NCBI RefSeq assembly: GCF_000828635.1 | Contig: NZ_AP012547.1 | Span: 2,666,001-2,730,000 of the forward strand | Length of the DNA stretch: 64,000 nucleotides | Source of the DNA: Sulfuritalea hydrogenivorans sk43H | GTDB taxonomy: Bacteria; Pseudomonadota; Gammaproteobacteria; Burkholderiales; Rhodocyclaceae | Direction: 5' to 3' | Shown: positions 45,266 to 52,937 of the stretch, in pieces | Layout: each line of letters opens with the position of its first letter | Numbering within the stretch: the first letter of the stretch is position 1 | Position numbers and translations under genes: made by a program | The notes under the pieces: model-generated | The model's database searches: none | What the model was told of the DNA's origin: nothing | What the model saw: only the letters and a program-made list of their open reading frames with translations

Positions 45266-46174
45266 TCAAACGGAGGGTTCGAGCGCTGCCATCAAATGGT
45301 CAAGCACCCGGGGCGAAAAGGCCATGCCCAGATGGCTGACGCCACCGATGGCGACGTTCGCCGCCCCTTCCAGGGTCGAACAGGCCTGCTGCGGAAACAC
45401 GTAGTTGTCGTGGCAACTGTAGATCGACACCGCGGCCGGCGGCAGCGGCGCGACCAGCGCCTTGAGCCACGGGCTGTCGGTGCGCATCTGGCGCGCATTC
45501 GGGCCGAGGCCCATGGGCGCCAGCAGGGTGCCGTGATGCGGCGAGCCCAGCGTAATCAGGCGCGCCACCTTTTCCGTGCCATGGCGGCGCAGATAGGCGC
45601 GGCACGCCAGGCCGCCCATGCTGTGCCCGACCAGGATCACCTGCGGCGCACCCGTCGCGGCCAACACCTCGTCAATGCGCCGGGCGATCCCCGCCGCATA
45701 GGCATCGATGTCGGCAAATACCGGCTCCAGGCTGTGCGTTGCCACGGTCCAGCCGGCGGCTTCCAGCTTCGAGCGCAGCCAGAACCAGAAGCCGCGATTG
45801 CACTGGTAGCCGTGGATCAGCAGCAGCGGCGTGGGCCGCGTCGCGCAGTGCGCCAACCGGTCCGGCCCCAGCCAGAAGGATTCAAAGGGCTGGATCAATG
45901 AGAACAACACGACAAAGCCGAGGTATTCCTCCAGCACCATGCGCAGCGTGCCGAAGAAGCCGATGCGCAGTTCGGGCGGCACGGGGCCGCGACCCTGCAG
46001 CATCAGAATGAAGGTCAGTCCCACGATGAACAATCGCCCGCCGAAGAAGCCTGCCAAAGCGAGGCCGGCCGCCTGCCCCGGTGTCCAGCCGGCCTGCCCG
46101 ACCAGCCAGTAGCCGAGCCACGCATAGCCCAGCAACTCACCGAACAACAGCCAGCGGAATTGCCGTGCCGCCAT
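45266..46174 (-). CDS. Membrane-anchored alpha/beta hydrolase (lipase-like)
   Basis: 302 residues. N-terminal membrane spans (about 8-30 and 35-60), then a hydrolase domain: PLLLIHGYQCNRGFWFW, nucleophile in ILVGHSMGGLACRAYLRRHG, LGSPHHGTLLAP and a late His in VSHLGMAFSP. This resembles triacylglycerol lipases and the hydrolase at 27971-29182. The start codon lies inside a copy of the dispersed repeat. It sits 21 bases upstream of the GMC gene on the same strand. It may release fatty acids from esters; substrate unknown. Confidence 0.8.
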   Translation of the reverse strand: MAARQFRWLLFGELLGYAWLGYWLVGQAGWTPGQAAGLALAGFFGGRLFIVGLTFILMLQGRGPVPPELRIGFFGTLRMVLEEYLGFVVLFSLIQPFESFWLGPDRLAHCATRPTPLLLIHGYQCNRGFWFWLRSKLEAAGWTVATHSLEPVFADIDAYAAGIARRIDEVLAATGAPQVILVGHSMGGLACRAYLRRHGTEKVARLITLGSPHHGTLLAPMGLGPNARQMRTDSPWLKALVAPLPPAAVSIYSCHDNYVFPQQACSTLEGAANVAIGGVSHLGMAFSPRVLDHLMAALEPSV

Positions 46175-46181
46175 CGCCGAC
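46161..46181 (-). repeat. Dispersed 21-bp repeat, copy 4, overlapping a start codon
   Basis: Minus-strand copy with two changes (GTCGGCGATGGCGGCACGGCA, preceded by GAAA). The C-to-A change creates the ATG of the hydrolase gene. Confidence 0.55.
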
Positions 46182-46183
46182 TT

Positions 46184-47605
46184 TCAGCGAATCAGGAATT
46201 TCGTCAGGCGCTCGAACAGCGCGCCATACGGCGGATTGAACAGCGACATGCCGTTCAGCCACGACTGGTAGAACACCGCCTTCTGCTTGGTGAAGGTCTT
46301 GAAGCCCTCGTAGCCGTGGTAATGCCCCATGCCGCTGGGGCCGACGCCGCCGAAGGGCAGCTCTTCCTGCGCGATGTGCAGGATGGTGTCGTTGATGGTC
46401 ACGCCGCCGGCCACGGTTTCGTTCAGCACGCGATCGCGGCGGCCCGTATCGTTCTCGAAGCAGTACAGCGCCAGCGGGCGCGGATGCTGGTTCACGTAGG
46501 AAATCGCGGCATCGAGGTTTGCGTAGGGCAGCACCGGCAGCAGCGGGCCGAAAATTTCGTCCTGCATCACGCGCATGTCGTCATCGACATTCAGCAGCGC
46601 CAGCGGCGGCAGCCTGCGTCGCGCGTCATCCGGCATCGTGGTCGACAGCGGCTCGACCTTCGCGCCGCGCGCCTCCGCGTCGGCGACATAGCCCTGCAAC
46701 CGCTGGTAGTGGCGGTCATTGACGATGGCCGTGTAGTCCGGCGTGCTCGCCAGGGCCGGGAAGCACTTGGCCACCACGGCACGCGCCGCGTCGATGAAGG
46801 CCTGCTCCTGGCCGGCCGGGACCAGCACGTAGTCGGGCGCGATGCAGGTCTGCCCGGCGTTGAGCAGCTTGCCGATCATGATGCGCTCGGCGGCCTTGGC
46901 CATTGGATAGTCGGGCCCGACGATCGCCGGCGACTTGCCGCCGAGTTCCAGCGTCACCGGCGTCAGGTTGTCCGCCGCCATGCGCATGATGTCGTGGCCG
47001 ACCTTGGTCGAGCCGGTGAACAGCAGGTGGTCGAAAGGCAGTCGGGCGAAATCGGCGCCGACCGTCGCGTCGCCCAGCACCACCGAAACATCGTCGGCGG
47101 CGAAGTACTTCGCCGCCAGCTCGGCCAGCAACTCGCCGGTGCGCGGGGTGAATTCCGACATCTTGATCATCACCCGGTTGCCCGCCGCCAGCGCCGCCGC
47201 CAGCGGCGACACGGCGAGGAACAGCGGGTAGTTCCACGGCACGATGATGCCGACCACGCCCAGCGGCTGCGGGATGATGCGCGCCCGCCCGGGGCGGAAC
47301 CAGATCGACGCCGACTTGCGCTGCGGCTTCATCCAGCCGCCGAAATGCGAACGGGTGTGGCGAATCGATTCGAGGCTGGGGAAGAGTTCCAGCAGCCGGG
47401 TTTCATGCGCCGAGCGATGGCCGAAGTCGGCCGAGATCGCCGTGACGAAACGCTCGGCGTTGTCGTGCACCAAGGCCACCAGCGCATCGAGCCGCGCCTT
47501 TCGGGCGCTGCGCTCCACCTGCGCGTTGCGCCGGGTGGCGGCGTGCATGGCTTCGAATACCCGCTTGAAAACTGTGGCATCTGCTACCGGGTCGATCGCG
47601 TTCAT
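46184..47605 (-). CDS. Coniferyl-aldehyde-dehydrogenase-type aldehyde dehydrogenase
   Basis: 473 residues of the class 3-like ALDH group. Motifs: PLGVVGIIVPWNYPLFLAVSP, the NAD site LFTGSTKVGHDIM, catalytic Glu in VTLELGGKSPAIVGPD and Cys in NAGQTCIAPDYVLVP, then EIFGPLLPVLPY and LPFGGVGPSGMGHYHG. Such enzymes oxidise aromatic or medium/long aldehydes to acids with NAD(P). The hydrophobic C-terminus (FLIR) could touch the membrane. It is the first gene of a minus-strand group ALDH-hydrolase-GMC. Confidence 0.92.
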   Translation of the reverse strand: MNAIDPVADATVFKRVFEAMHAATRRNAQVERSARKARLDALVALVHDNAERFVTAISADFGHRSAHETRLLELFPSLESIRHTRSHFGGWMKPQRKSASIWFRPGRARIIPQPLGVVGIIVPWNYPLFLAVSPLAAALAAGNRVMIKMSEFTPRTGELLAELAAKYFAADDVSVVLGDATVGADFARLPFDHLLFTGSTKVGHDIMRMAADNLTPVTLELGGKSPAIVGPDYPMAKAAERIMIGKLLNAGQTCIAPDYVLVPAGQEQAFIDAARAVVAKCFPALASTPDYTAIVNDRHYQRLQGYVADAEARGAKVEPLSTTMPDDARRRLPPLALLNVDDDMRVMQDEIFGPLLPVLPYANLDAAISYVNQHPRPLALYCFENDTGRRDRVLNETVAGGVTINDTILHIAQEELPFGGVGPSGMGHYHGYEGFKTFTKQKAVFYQSWLNGMSLFNPPYGALFERLTKFLIR

Positions 47606-47721
47606 TCCAAGGCTCCTCCTGGATGGGCACAGCGTATTTTGTCAGTTTATGCGCCGCGAGTCCGTGCAATTAGGCAAGGCACTCTAACGAGCCCACGCGG
47701 GCAGGACGGATAATCCGCCCC

Positions 47722-48441
47722 ATGGACGAGGAACTCGACAAGGAAGCCATCGGCAAGGAACTGGCGGCCTGCATCGCCGAGGCGCGCGAACTGCGTGCCG
47801 CATGCGCGGCCGATCCGAATCCCGAAGACTTTCCCCGCCTCAAGGAGTGGCAGGCCGCGCGGCTGGCCCGCAGCTACGGCGACCTGCTGGCCAGCAAACG
47901 CTACAAGCCGGCGGCCGAATTCTTCTTGAGCGACCTCTACGGCCCCAAGGACTTCCGCACCCGCGACGAGGAGCTGGCGCGCGTCGTGCCCGTCATGGTG
48001 CACATGCTGCCGGCCAAGGCGTTGCTGACGCTGCTCGAAGCCGTGAAGATGGACACGCTTTCCGAATCGCTCGACAGCGACATGGTGCTGACCCTGCGCA
48101 AGGCCGGCAAGGTCAGGAAGATCGACTGGCCCGCCTACGTCGCCGCCTACCGCACGTGCGACAGAAAGAAGGACCGCGAAATGCAGATCGCCCTGATCGA
48201 CAAGATCGGCAAGACCCTCGACCGCCTGACGCGCATGCGGCTGATCCACGTCTCGCTCAAACTGATGAACGGCCCCGCGCACCTGGCCGGGCTCGGCGCC
48301 CTGCACTCCTTCCTGCAGCGCGGTTTCGACGCCTTCAGCGAGATGAAGGGCGCCGACGAATTCCTGGCGATCGTCATCGAACGCGAGACGGCGCTGATGA
48401 AGGAATTGTTCGCGAATCCGAATGCGTGCCGTCCCGGCTAG
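47722..48441 (+). CDS. Uncharacterised helical protein, FFLEELY-motif-like
   Basis: 239 residues, mostly helical. Residues about 63-80 read RYKPAAEFFLSDLYGPKDF, close to the motif that names a proteobacterial family of unknown function (FFLEELY). Other parts, such as DEELARVVPVMVHMLPAKAL and HLAGLGALHSFLQRGFDAF, have no recognised motif. No leader or membrane span. It is divergent from the aldehyde dehydrogenase gene. The family recognition is from memory of the motif and is moderate. Confidence 0.6.
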   Translation: MDEELDKEAIGKELAACIAEARELRAACAADPNPEDFPRLKEWQAARLARSYGDLLASKRYKPAAEFFLSDLYGPKDFRTRDEELARVVPVMVHMLPAKALLTLLEAVKMDTLSESLDSDMVLTLRKAGKVRKIDWPAYVAAYRTCDRKKDREMQIALIDKIGKTLDRLTRMRLIHVSLKLMNGPAHLAGLGALHSFLQRGFDAFSEMKGADEFLAIVIERETALMKELFANPNACRPG

Positions 48442-48478
48442 GGATCGCAGCTCAAAGCGTGAAATGCGTCAGCCGGGA

Positions 48479-48499
48479 GTCGGCGCTGGCGGTACGGCG
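48479..48499 (+). repeat. Dispersed 21-bp repeat, copy 5
   Basis: Exact core GTCGGCGCTGGCGGTACGGCG, between the FFLEELY-like gene and hicB, 21 bases beyond the hicB stop. Confidence 0.75.
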
Positions 48500-48519
48500 A
48501 GGAACAGCCCCAACAACAA

Positions 48520-48855
48520 TCAATCCGTCAGTGCGGCCTGCCGGATGGCTTCGGTAGCCCATTGGTTCAGGCTCAGACCGTGGGCGGCGGCAGCGATGGC
48601 GGCGGCCTCGTGGGTCGCGGGATCGACGCGCAGCGAAAACTTGCCCGAGAAGTGCTTGCGCGGTTCGATGCCGCGACGTGCGCAGGCTTCCAGGAAAACG
48701 CGCAGGGAAGCCTCGCCCTCTTTCTTCAAGCCTTTCACGTCGGCCGCATGGAAATCGGCGCCGCCGTTCAGGCCGACGAATTCACCCCGGAACATCTGAA
48801 TGTCCGGGTCGAAGGCGATGACCGCCTGATAGCCTTTGATCGTCATGGTGTTCAT
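48520..48855 (-). CDS. HicB-like antitoxin (no HicA seen)
   Basis: 111 residues. N-terminal HicB fold (KGYQAVIAFDPDIQMFRGEF, then GLNGGADFHAADVKGLKKEG) and C-terminal ribbon-helix-helix (KHFSGKFSLRVDPATHEAAA, GLSLNQWATEAIRQA). HicB normally neutralises the mRNA-cleaving HicA. No HicA frame is visible on either side, so this is an orphan, which often acts as a plain repressor. ATG 48855 was chosen because the longer frame to 48939 runs through the repeat copy. Confidence 0.8.
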   Translation of the reverse strand: MNTMTIKGYQAVIAFDPDIQMFRGEFVGLNGGADFHAADVKGLKKEGEASLRVFLEACARRGIEPRKHFSGKFSLRVDPATHEAAAIAAAAHGLSLNQWATEAIRQAALTD

Positions 48856-48922
48856 GGTTTGACCCCGTTCTCTTCCAGTTACCAGATATCCACTGACACC
48901 GCGCCGACGATATGGTGGAAAA

Positions 48923-48943
48923 GTCGGCGCTGGCGACACGGCG
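48923..48943 (+). repeat. Dispersed 21-bp repeat, copy 6
   Basis: Exact core GTCGGCGCTGGCGACACGGCG, two bases from the stop of the GH19 gene, between it and hicB. Confidence 0.75.
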
Positions 48944-48945
48944 AT

Positions 48946-49554
48946 TCATACTGCCTGAGAAGCGGGCACCTCGACAAGGGCCTGCTGCGCGATGGCGTAG
49001 AACTTCTTGCGCTCGTCCATGCCATTGTAGCCGCCGTTGATGGTGATGCCGATGTACTCCACCGGCGAGACGTCGATGATCTGGCGCCGGTACTTCTTCT
49101 TCAGCACGTCGCTGTCGGCGTGGTTGGCGACGTCGTTGAGGCCGCGCGTCTGCCAGAACTCGCAGGCGCTCCACACCGCAAACTCCGGCTGTTCGAGCAG
49201 TTCCGGGTTGTTGATGAAGAGGTCGCGCCGCCCCTTCTTGATACCCAGCTGCAGGTAGTTGGCACGCCCGGTGGTCTGGAAAATGCCGCGCCCCTTGAAG
49301 CGCACCCCGTCGCCCGCCTGTGTGTTGCCGAGGTCGGCGCGCCCCTCGTAGGCGCGGCCCGAGGCATATTCACGCAGCGTCTTGAAATGGTCCGTCTCGT
49401 GGCAGGCCTGGGCCAGGAAGTGGCAGTACTCCTGCGGCGTGTCGATCTCGTAGAGCGGACAGGTGGCGTTCAACCACTCGGCCAGGCCAGGCATGAGCCG
49501 CGTGGGTTTCCCGGCGATGGCGGCGAGGTGTTCGGGAGTGATGAGGTAGGGCAT
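48946..49554 (-). CDS. GH19 chitinase/lysozyme-like endolysin
   Basis: 202 residues without a leader. Motifs of phage-type GH19 enzymes: FLAQACHETDHFKTLREYAS (catalytic Glu in CHET), GRAYEGRADLGNTQAGDG (second acid), FKGRGIFQTTGRANYLQLG, and late VEYIGITINGGYNGMDERK. It would cleave peptidoglycan or chitin. No holin or phage structural genes are next to it, so it is probably a phage remnant or a mobile single gene. It is flanked on both sides by copies of the 21-bp repeat. Confidence 0.88.
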   Translation of the reverse strand: MPYLITPEHLAAIAGKPTRLMPGLAEWLNATCPLYEIDTPQEYCHFLAQACHETDHFKTLREYASGRAYEGRADLGNTQAGDGVRFKGRGIFQTTGRANYLQLGIKKGRRDLFINNPELLEQPEFAVWSACEFWQTRGLNDVANHADSDVLKKKYRRQIIDVSPVEYIGITINGGYNGMDERKKFYAIAQQALVEVPASQAV

Positions 49555-49580
49555 GCTCGCTCCAGGATAGCTACTTGAAA

Positions 49581-49601
49581 GTCGGCGCTGGCGAGACGGC
49601 G
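49581..49601 (+). repeat. Dispersed 21-bp repeat, copy 7
   Basis: Exact core GTCGGCGCTGGCGAGACGGCG preceded by TGAAA, between the GH19 gene and the HEPN gene. Confidence 0.75.
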
Positions 49602-49671
49602 AATGAGTGCTCAGAAAACTAAATCAAGCTGACCCCAGATGGTTAGTTCCGGTGGAATGATGGGTTGGAGA

Positions 49672-50265
49672 TCATTCCATCAACCGGAACCAATCACGAA
49701 CCGTGAGTTGCAATCTAAGTTGCTCGTCCTCCGCCAAGGGACTGCAATGCGCGATCGGATTGCGCAACGCATTCAAACTTGCCATTACTCTCTCCACGGC
49801 CTTCTTGCTGTTGAACAACGCGCCAAAAATATCCCAGTTTGTGCTGATAATTACGGAGAGCTCACCAAAGGTCGTGTAGTCAAGTTCGTCCAGAGAACGC
49901 CGCGTGATCCCTGCGTCAAGCTCCTTCTGGATTCTTGACGAGACTTCTGACTGAATGTTCGGCGGAACCCTCGGCGAAGTCCACCAATCCGGCGTCCTAT
50001 CTGCTGCTTCGATAGTCTCTGAGACAAGCGCCCGAATCGACTTCTCTAATGAGTAGAAGATTTCGTAGTGTCTCGCCATTTGAGCGGCTTCGGCACGAAC
50101 TGCAGCGTCGAATTGCGGATAGTAAACGTCGTCTACATTTTGCGTCGGCGTTGGAAGGTGGCCCAAGTCGACTCCATGTATTCTTGCAATGCGCGATAGC
50201 TCTTCGGCAACAATTTGGTTTGTCATGCCGAATGCTTTGATTTGCTTAAGCACAGACTTATTCAT
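49672..50265 (-). CDS. HEPN-domain protein (Swt1-type)
   Basis: 197 residues, helical, cytoplasmic. The C-terminal half carries LFNSKKAVERVMASLNALRN followed by PIAHCSPLAEDE: Arg168, Asn169 and His173 form the RN-x3-H motif that marks active HEPN ribonucleases. The family with VxDWFRLM at the end resembles Swt1-type HEPN domains. It overlaps the DUF5343 gene by eight bases, so the two are coupled. The base composition is clearly more AT-rich than the surroundings, a sign of transfer. A role in phage defence or as a toxin is inferred. Confidence 0.75.
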   Translation of the reverse strand: MNKSVLKQIKAFGMTNQIVAEELSRIARIHGVDLGHLPTPTQNVDDVYYPQFDAAVRAEAAQMARHYEIFYSLEKSIRALVSETIEAADRTPDWWTSPRVPPNIQSEVSSRIQKELDAGITRRSLDELDYTTFGELSVIISTNWDIFGALFNSKKAVERVMASLNALRNPIAHCSPLAEDEQLRLQLTVRDWFRLME

Positions 50266-50905
50266 TGCCGGATAGGATGTGTTCTTTCAGGCTGCGAAAA
50301 ATAGCGTTGAATACCGCTTGGTCGGATGTTGCTGGCAAGTTCAAATTGATTGTGTATGAAAGATTGAGTCCCACTCCACCCGATGTGGGCGGACTTTGGG
50401 GTCTTGGGACGTATGGCGGTTGCGCGCTTTCGACAGTGGGCGAGGCGACGGGAGGCGATTCTGATTGCACTGCGGCTGAATCAAAATCTGCGAATGTCTT
50501 GAGATTTTTTAGCGTTGAAAATACGAGCGCCGTAACTCGGCTATCAGCTTCCGCACCAGTGACTTGCGTAATTAGCGCTTGAAGTTCCCTATCGCTAAGC
50601 AGATGAAAAAATTCATTTGCTTGCAGAAGATCTCTGTAGCCAATTCGAATTGCATCAGCTACTGCTGCGCCACCTGTGGCTGGATTGCGGAATCGCTTGT
50701 ATAAGTCTGTCGGTGCTCCATCAGAGCCTACAAAACCAATTCTCTTAAGGTAAGGCGGAATAATTCCTCCTGTACCCCCCTTGATTTGGAGCACCGTTGA
50801 AACAAAATCCTTAGTTACCCGCTCTGGGGTGGCGGCAGAACGAATCTTTTCCAAGGCCGTCTTGATTGCGCCAGGAGCAGAAAGGTAGGGAAGAGATGCG
50901 GCCAT
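50258..50905 (-). CDS. DUF5343-family protein
   Basis: 215 residues starting MAASLPYLSAPGAIKTALEK. Residues to about 150 match the DUF5343 pattern: VTKDFVSTVLQIKGGTGGII, PPYLKRIGFVGSDGAPTDLY, FRNPATGGAAVADAIRIGY. A Pro/Ser-rich linker (about 150-180) leads to a short strand-rich end, LNLSYTINLNLPATSDQAVF. Proteins of this type have a winged-helix-like core and no known enzyme function. It lies upstream of, and overlaps, the HEPN gene, which suggests a sensor or antitoxin to the HEPN effector. Low GC. Confidence 0.8.
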   Translation of the reverse strand: MAASLPYLSAPGAIKTALEKIRSAATPERVTKDFVSTVLQIKGGTGGIIPPYLKRIGFVGSDGAPTDLYKRFRNPATGGAAVADAIRIGYRDLLQANEFFHLLSDRELQALITQVTGAEADSRVTALVFSTLKNLKTFADFDSAAVQSESPPVASPTVESAQPPYVPRPQSPPTSGGVGLNLSYTINLNLPATSDQAVFNAIFRSLKEHILSGNE

Positions 50906-50959
50906 CAAGTTCTCCTTGGTGTAATTGGTGATCTCCAACGTTATGTGTGGCACCTAATT

Positions 50960-50977
50960 GACGGAATGCTTTCCGTC
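50960..50977. promoter_or_regulatory. Inverted repeat upstream of the DUF5343-HEPN operon
   Basis: GACGGAA-tgct-TTCCGTC is a perfect 7-bp inverted repeat 55 bases before the DUF5343 start. It could be an autoregulatory operator. No T-tract follows it. Confidence 0.4.
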
Positions 50978-51102
50978 ATGACGCAAAACATCCCGTCACT
51001 TGGGATGAATGCAACGCAGTTCATCAATCGCTTGCTGAATTCCATCACGGCCTCAATCGAATTTGGCGAATCCTGCAACGGCTGCTTTTGCGCCCATTGA
51101 AA

Positions 51103-51123
51103 GTCGGCGCTGGCGATACGGCG
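51103..51123 (+). repeat. Dispersed 21-bp repeat, copy 8
   Basis: Exact core GTCGGCGCTGGCGATACGGCG preceded by TTGAAA. It lies in the 320-base stretch 50906-51225 between the DUF5343 operon and the cobU stop, which otherwise holds only the inverted repeat and no convincing gene. Confidence 0.75.
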
Positions 51124-51225
51124 AACGGAACGGTCTGGAGCGGAACGCTTCCCGGCTGGCAAGTTTCCTGCCGGATCAAGCTACCCAATCGGAATTAGAC
51201 GCCTCATTCCGACTTATGACAAGTG

Positions 51226-51777
51226 CTATGCGCCCTTGAGTTCCAGCGGCAAGCCCGCCGCGACGAAAGTCACGCGTTGTGCGATGCGGGCGATGGACTG
51301 GTTCAGGCGGCCGGCGTCGTCGACATAGAGGCGCGTGGCGGCGCCGAGCGGCACGATGCCGAGGCCCACTTCGTTGCTGACCAGGATGATTCGGCCGGGG
51401 AGATGCGGCAGGCAGTCGAGCAGGGCCGAGGTTTCGAAGGCCAGCAGCGGGCAACTCACTTCTTCGCCGGCTTCGGCCTGGCGCGCGGCGTTGCCGGCGT
51501 AGAGCAGGTTGGTCAGCCACAGCGTCAGGCATTCCACCAGCAGGCAGCGATCGGGCGCGGCGTGGGTGCTCAGCGCGGTGGCAAGGTGCAGCGGCTCTTC
51601 CACCAGACCCCAGTGCTGCGCCCGGCGCGACTGGTGGTGGGCGATGCGTCGCGCCATTTCCGCGTCGCCGGCCTGCGCGGTGGCGATGTAGGTGACGGCG
51701 AGGCCGGAGTCGGCCGCGCGCTGTTCCGCCAGTGCGCTCTTGCCCGAACGGGCGCCGCCGAGTATGAGTTCGATCAT
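51226..51777 (-). CDS. cobU: Adenosylcobinamide kinase / guanylyltransferase CobU
   Basis: 183 residues. P-loop GGARSGKSALAEQ at the N-terminus, then VTYIATAQAGDAEMARRIAHH, LVECLTLWLTNLL and VSNEVGLGIVPLGAATRLYV, all family signatures. CobU phosphorylates adenosylcobinamide and then adds GMP. ATG 51777 is preceded, 13 bases away, by the stop of the TumA-like gene on the same strand. It therefore seems to be transcribed from the toxin-antitoxin promoter and not from the riboswitch that controls the other cob genes. Confidence 0.95.
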   Translation of the reverse strand: MIELILGGARSGKSALAEQRAADSGLAVTYIATAQAGDAEMARRIAHHQSRRAQHWGLVEEPLHLATALSTHAAPDRCLLVECLTLWLTNLLYAGNAARQAEAGEEVSCPLLAFETSALLDCLPHLPGRIILVSNEVGLGIVPLGAATRLYVDDAGRLNQSIARIAQRVTFVAAGLPLELKGA

Positions 51778-51790
51778 GGAGTGTCGCCGC

Positions 51791-52168
51791 TCAGGCCACC
51801 GCCACCCGGTCATCGAAACGGCAGACGTCGATATCCACCGTGAGCCGGTGGATCGCGACTTCCGGCACCTTGGCTTTGCCGGTGCCGGGCTTCAATCGCA
51901 CGAAGCCGCCGGCGACCAGCCTGCTCAGGGTGCGGCTGACGTTCGACTCGGCGCGGCCAACCAGCCGTGCGAGGTCGGCAACCGATGCCGGCTTGCTGTT
52001 CTCGATCACGGCGAGCAGTTGCCGGTTGTCCGGAGTCAGCAAGCGCATCACCGCGTCGACGGAATCGAATGACATCTGCGCGGCATCGGCGGGAGGCTGG
52101 TGTTTGCCCTTGGCGACGGCCAGCATTTCCGCCTTGAGTTGTTTCATCGACTGAATCTTGAGTCCCAT
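51791..52168 (-). CDS. TumA-like antitoxin, winged-helix DNA-binding protein
   Basis: 125 residues. A central MarR/ArsR-like winged helix: LLTPDNRQLLAVIENSKPAS, VADLARLVGRAESNVSRTLS, LVAGGFVRLKPGTG. ATG 52168 has AGGAGG seven bases upstream. The gene begins three bases after the TumE-like stop. Small HTH proteins of this kind are the antitoxins of TumE toxins and repress their own promoter. Name by partner and fold. Confidence 0.75.
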   Translation of the reverse strand: MGLKIQSMKQLKAEMLAVAKGKHQPPADAAQMSFDSVDAVMRLLTPDNRQLLAVIENSKPASVADLARLVGRAESNVSRTLSRLVAGGFVRLKPGTGKAKVPEVAIHRLTVDIDVCRFDDRVAVA

Positions 52169-52170
52169 GT

Positions 52171-52563
52171 TCAATCCTCCTGATCGTCCACAATTTCGAA
52201 GGCCACGCCCTGCTCGTTCAAGATGCGCTCGGCCTCCCTGAAAAAATCCTCCAGCAGTTTCTCGACCGAAATGAAGTCGTAGGGGCGCCCTTCGTCCGTC
52301 GCCGTGCGGTGCCAGTGATCCGCTTCGAGTTTCGGCTTCACGTAGCGACCGCCCCGATGCGGCACCGGATGCGCGTTGTCGAAGCCGAGCAGCCGCGTTC
52401 CGCCGGGTGAGTGCAGGGTCAGCGAATACGCTATGCCGTGAGGCGTCCTGACCGCCATCTCGATCAGCCGCACTTCGAATCTCAGCGTGTGCCCGCTGGC
52501 GAAAAAGTGCACCCGGCCGTCGTAGGCAAGTAGCAACTCAAGCGCGTATTCCGGCAATTTCAT
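52171..52563 (-). CDS. TumE-family toxin-like protein (DUF6516)
   Basis: 130 residues. The pattern LRFEVRLIEMAVRTPHGIAY, LLGFDNAHPVPHRGGRYVKP and VEKLLEDFFREAERILNEQG matches the TumE toxin family; the DNAHPVPH segment with paired His is its most typical part. The cellular target is not known to me. It is divergent from the second cobalamin riboswitch and forms an operon with the TumA-like gene and cobU. Confidence 0.75.
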   Translation of the reverse strand: MKLPEYALELLLAYDGRVHFFASGHTLRFEVRLIEMAVRTPHGIAYSLTLHSPGGTRLLGFDNAHPVPHRGGRYVKPKLEADHWHRTATDEGRPYDFISVEKLLEDFFREAERILNEQGVAFEIVDDQED

Positions 52564-52684
52564 CGACGCATCCTATCATCACTCGATATGATGCGCAATG
52601 AGTGGCGCGGCATTGGCTGAGCCGACGAATCGGCGACGGATGATTGCAGACTCGCCCGCGAGACCGCATAATTCGCCCCGATTC

Positions 52685-52855
52685 GGTGGAGGCGCGTTCG
52701 GCAGCACGGCCTCCAGGGAACACGGTGCGGGGCAACCCAATTCCGTGGCGGGCCCGCCGCTGTAACCGGGGACAACGCTTGCACGAAGCCACTGGGGTAA
52801 TGCCCGGGAAGGCGCAAGCGAAGGACGATCCGGAAGCCAGAAGACCGACCGATGA
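52685..52855 (+). ncRNA. Cobalamin riboswitch upstream of cobT
   Basis: Conserved parts in order: GGGAACACGGTGCGGGGC, the core GCCGCTGTAACCGGGGACAACGC split by the usual spacing, GCCACTGGGG, CCCGGGAAGGCG, and the closing GGAAGCCAGAAGACCGACC. It ends about 80 bases before cobT and should control cobT-cobS-phosphatase. Confidence 0.93.
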
Positions 52856-52937
52856 TTTTCAACAGCCCGTGGCGCGGGCTTGTTTCGCGTTTGGACGCGC
52901 GAGGCAAGGCCGCGTTGCGCTTGAGAGGATGAATCGG

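Noticed and set aside
48440..48945. HicA toxin partner for HicB
   Set aside because: I looked on both strands around hicB for a ~60-residue dsRBD-like frame and found none.
48479..51123. Integron-like cassette array
   Set aside because: The repeats are only ~21-30 bp, lack the inverted core sites of attC, and no integron integrase is in the window. The cassette idea is kept as a finding but not as an integron.
50941..51162. Possible 73-residue gene on the minus strand
   Set aside because: Half of it is made of the dispersed repeat and its flank; no ribosome site and no known motif.
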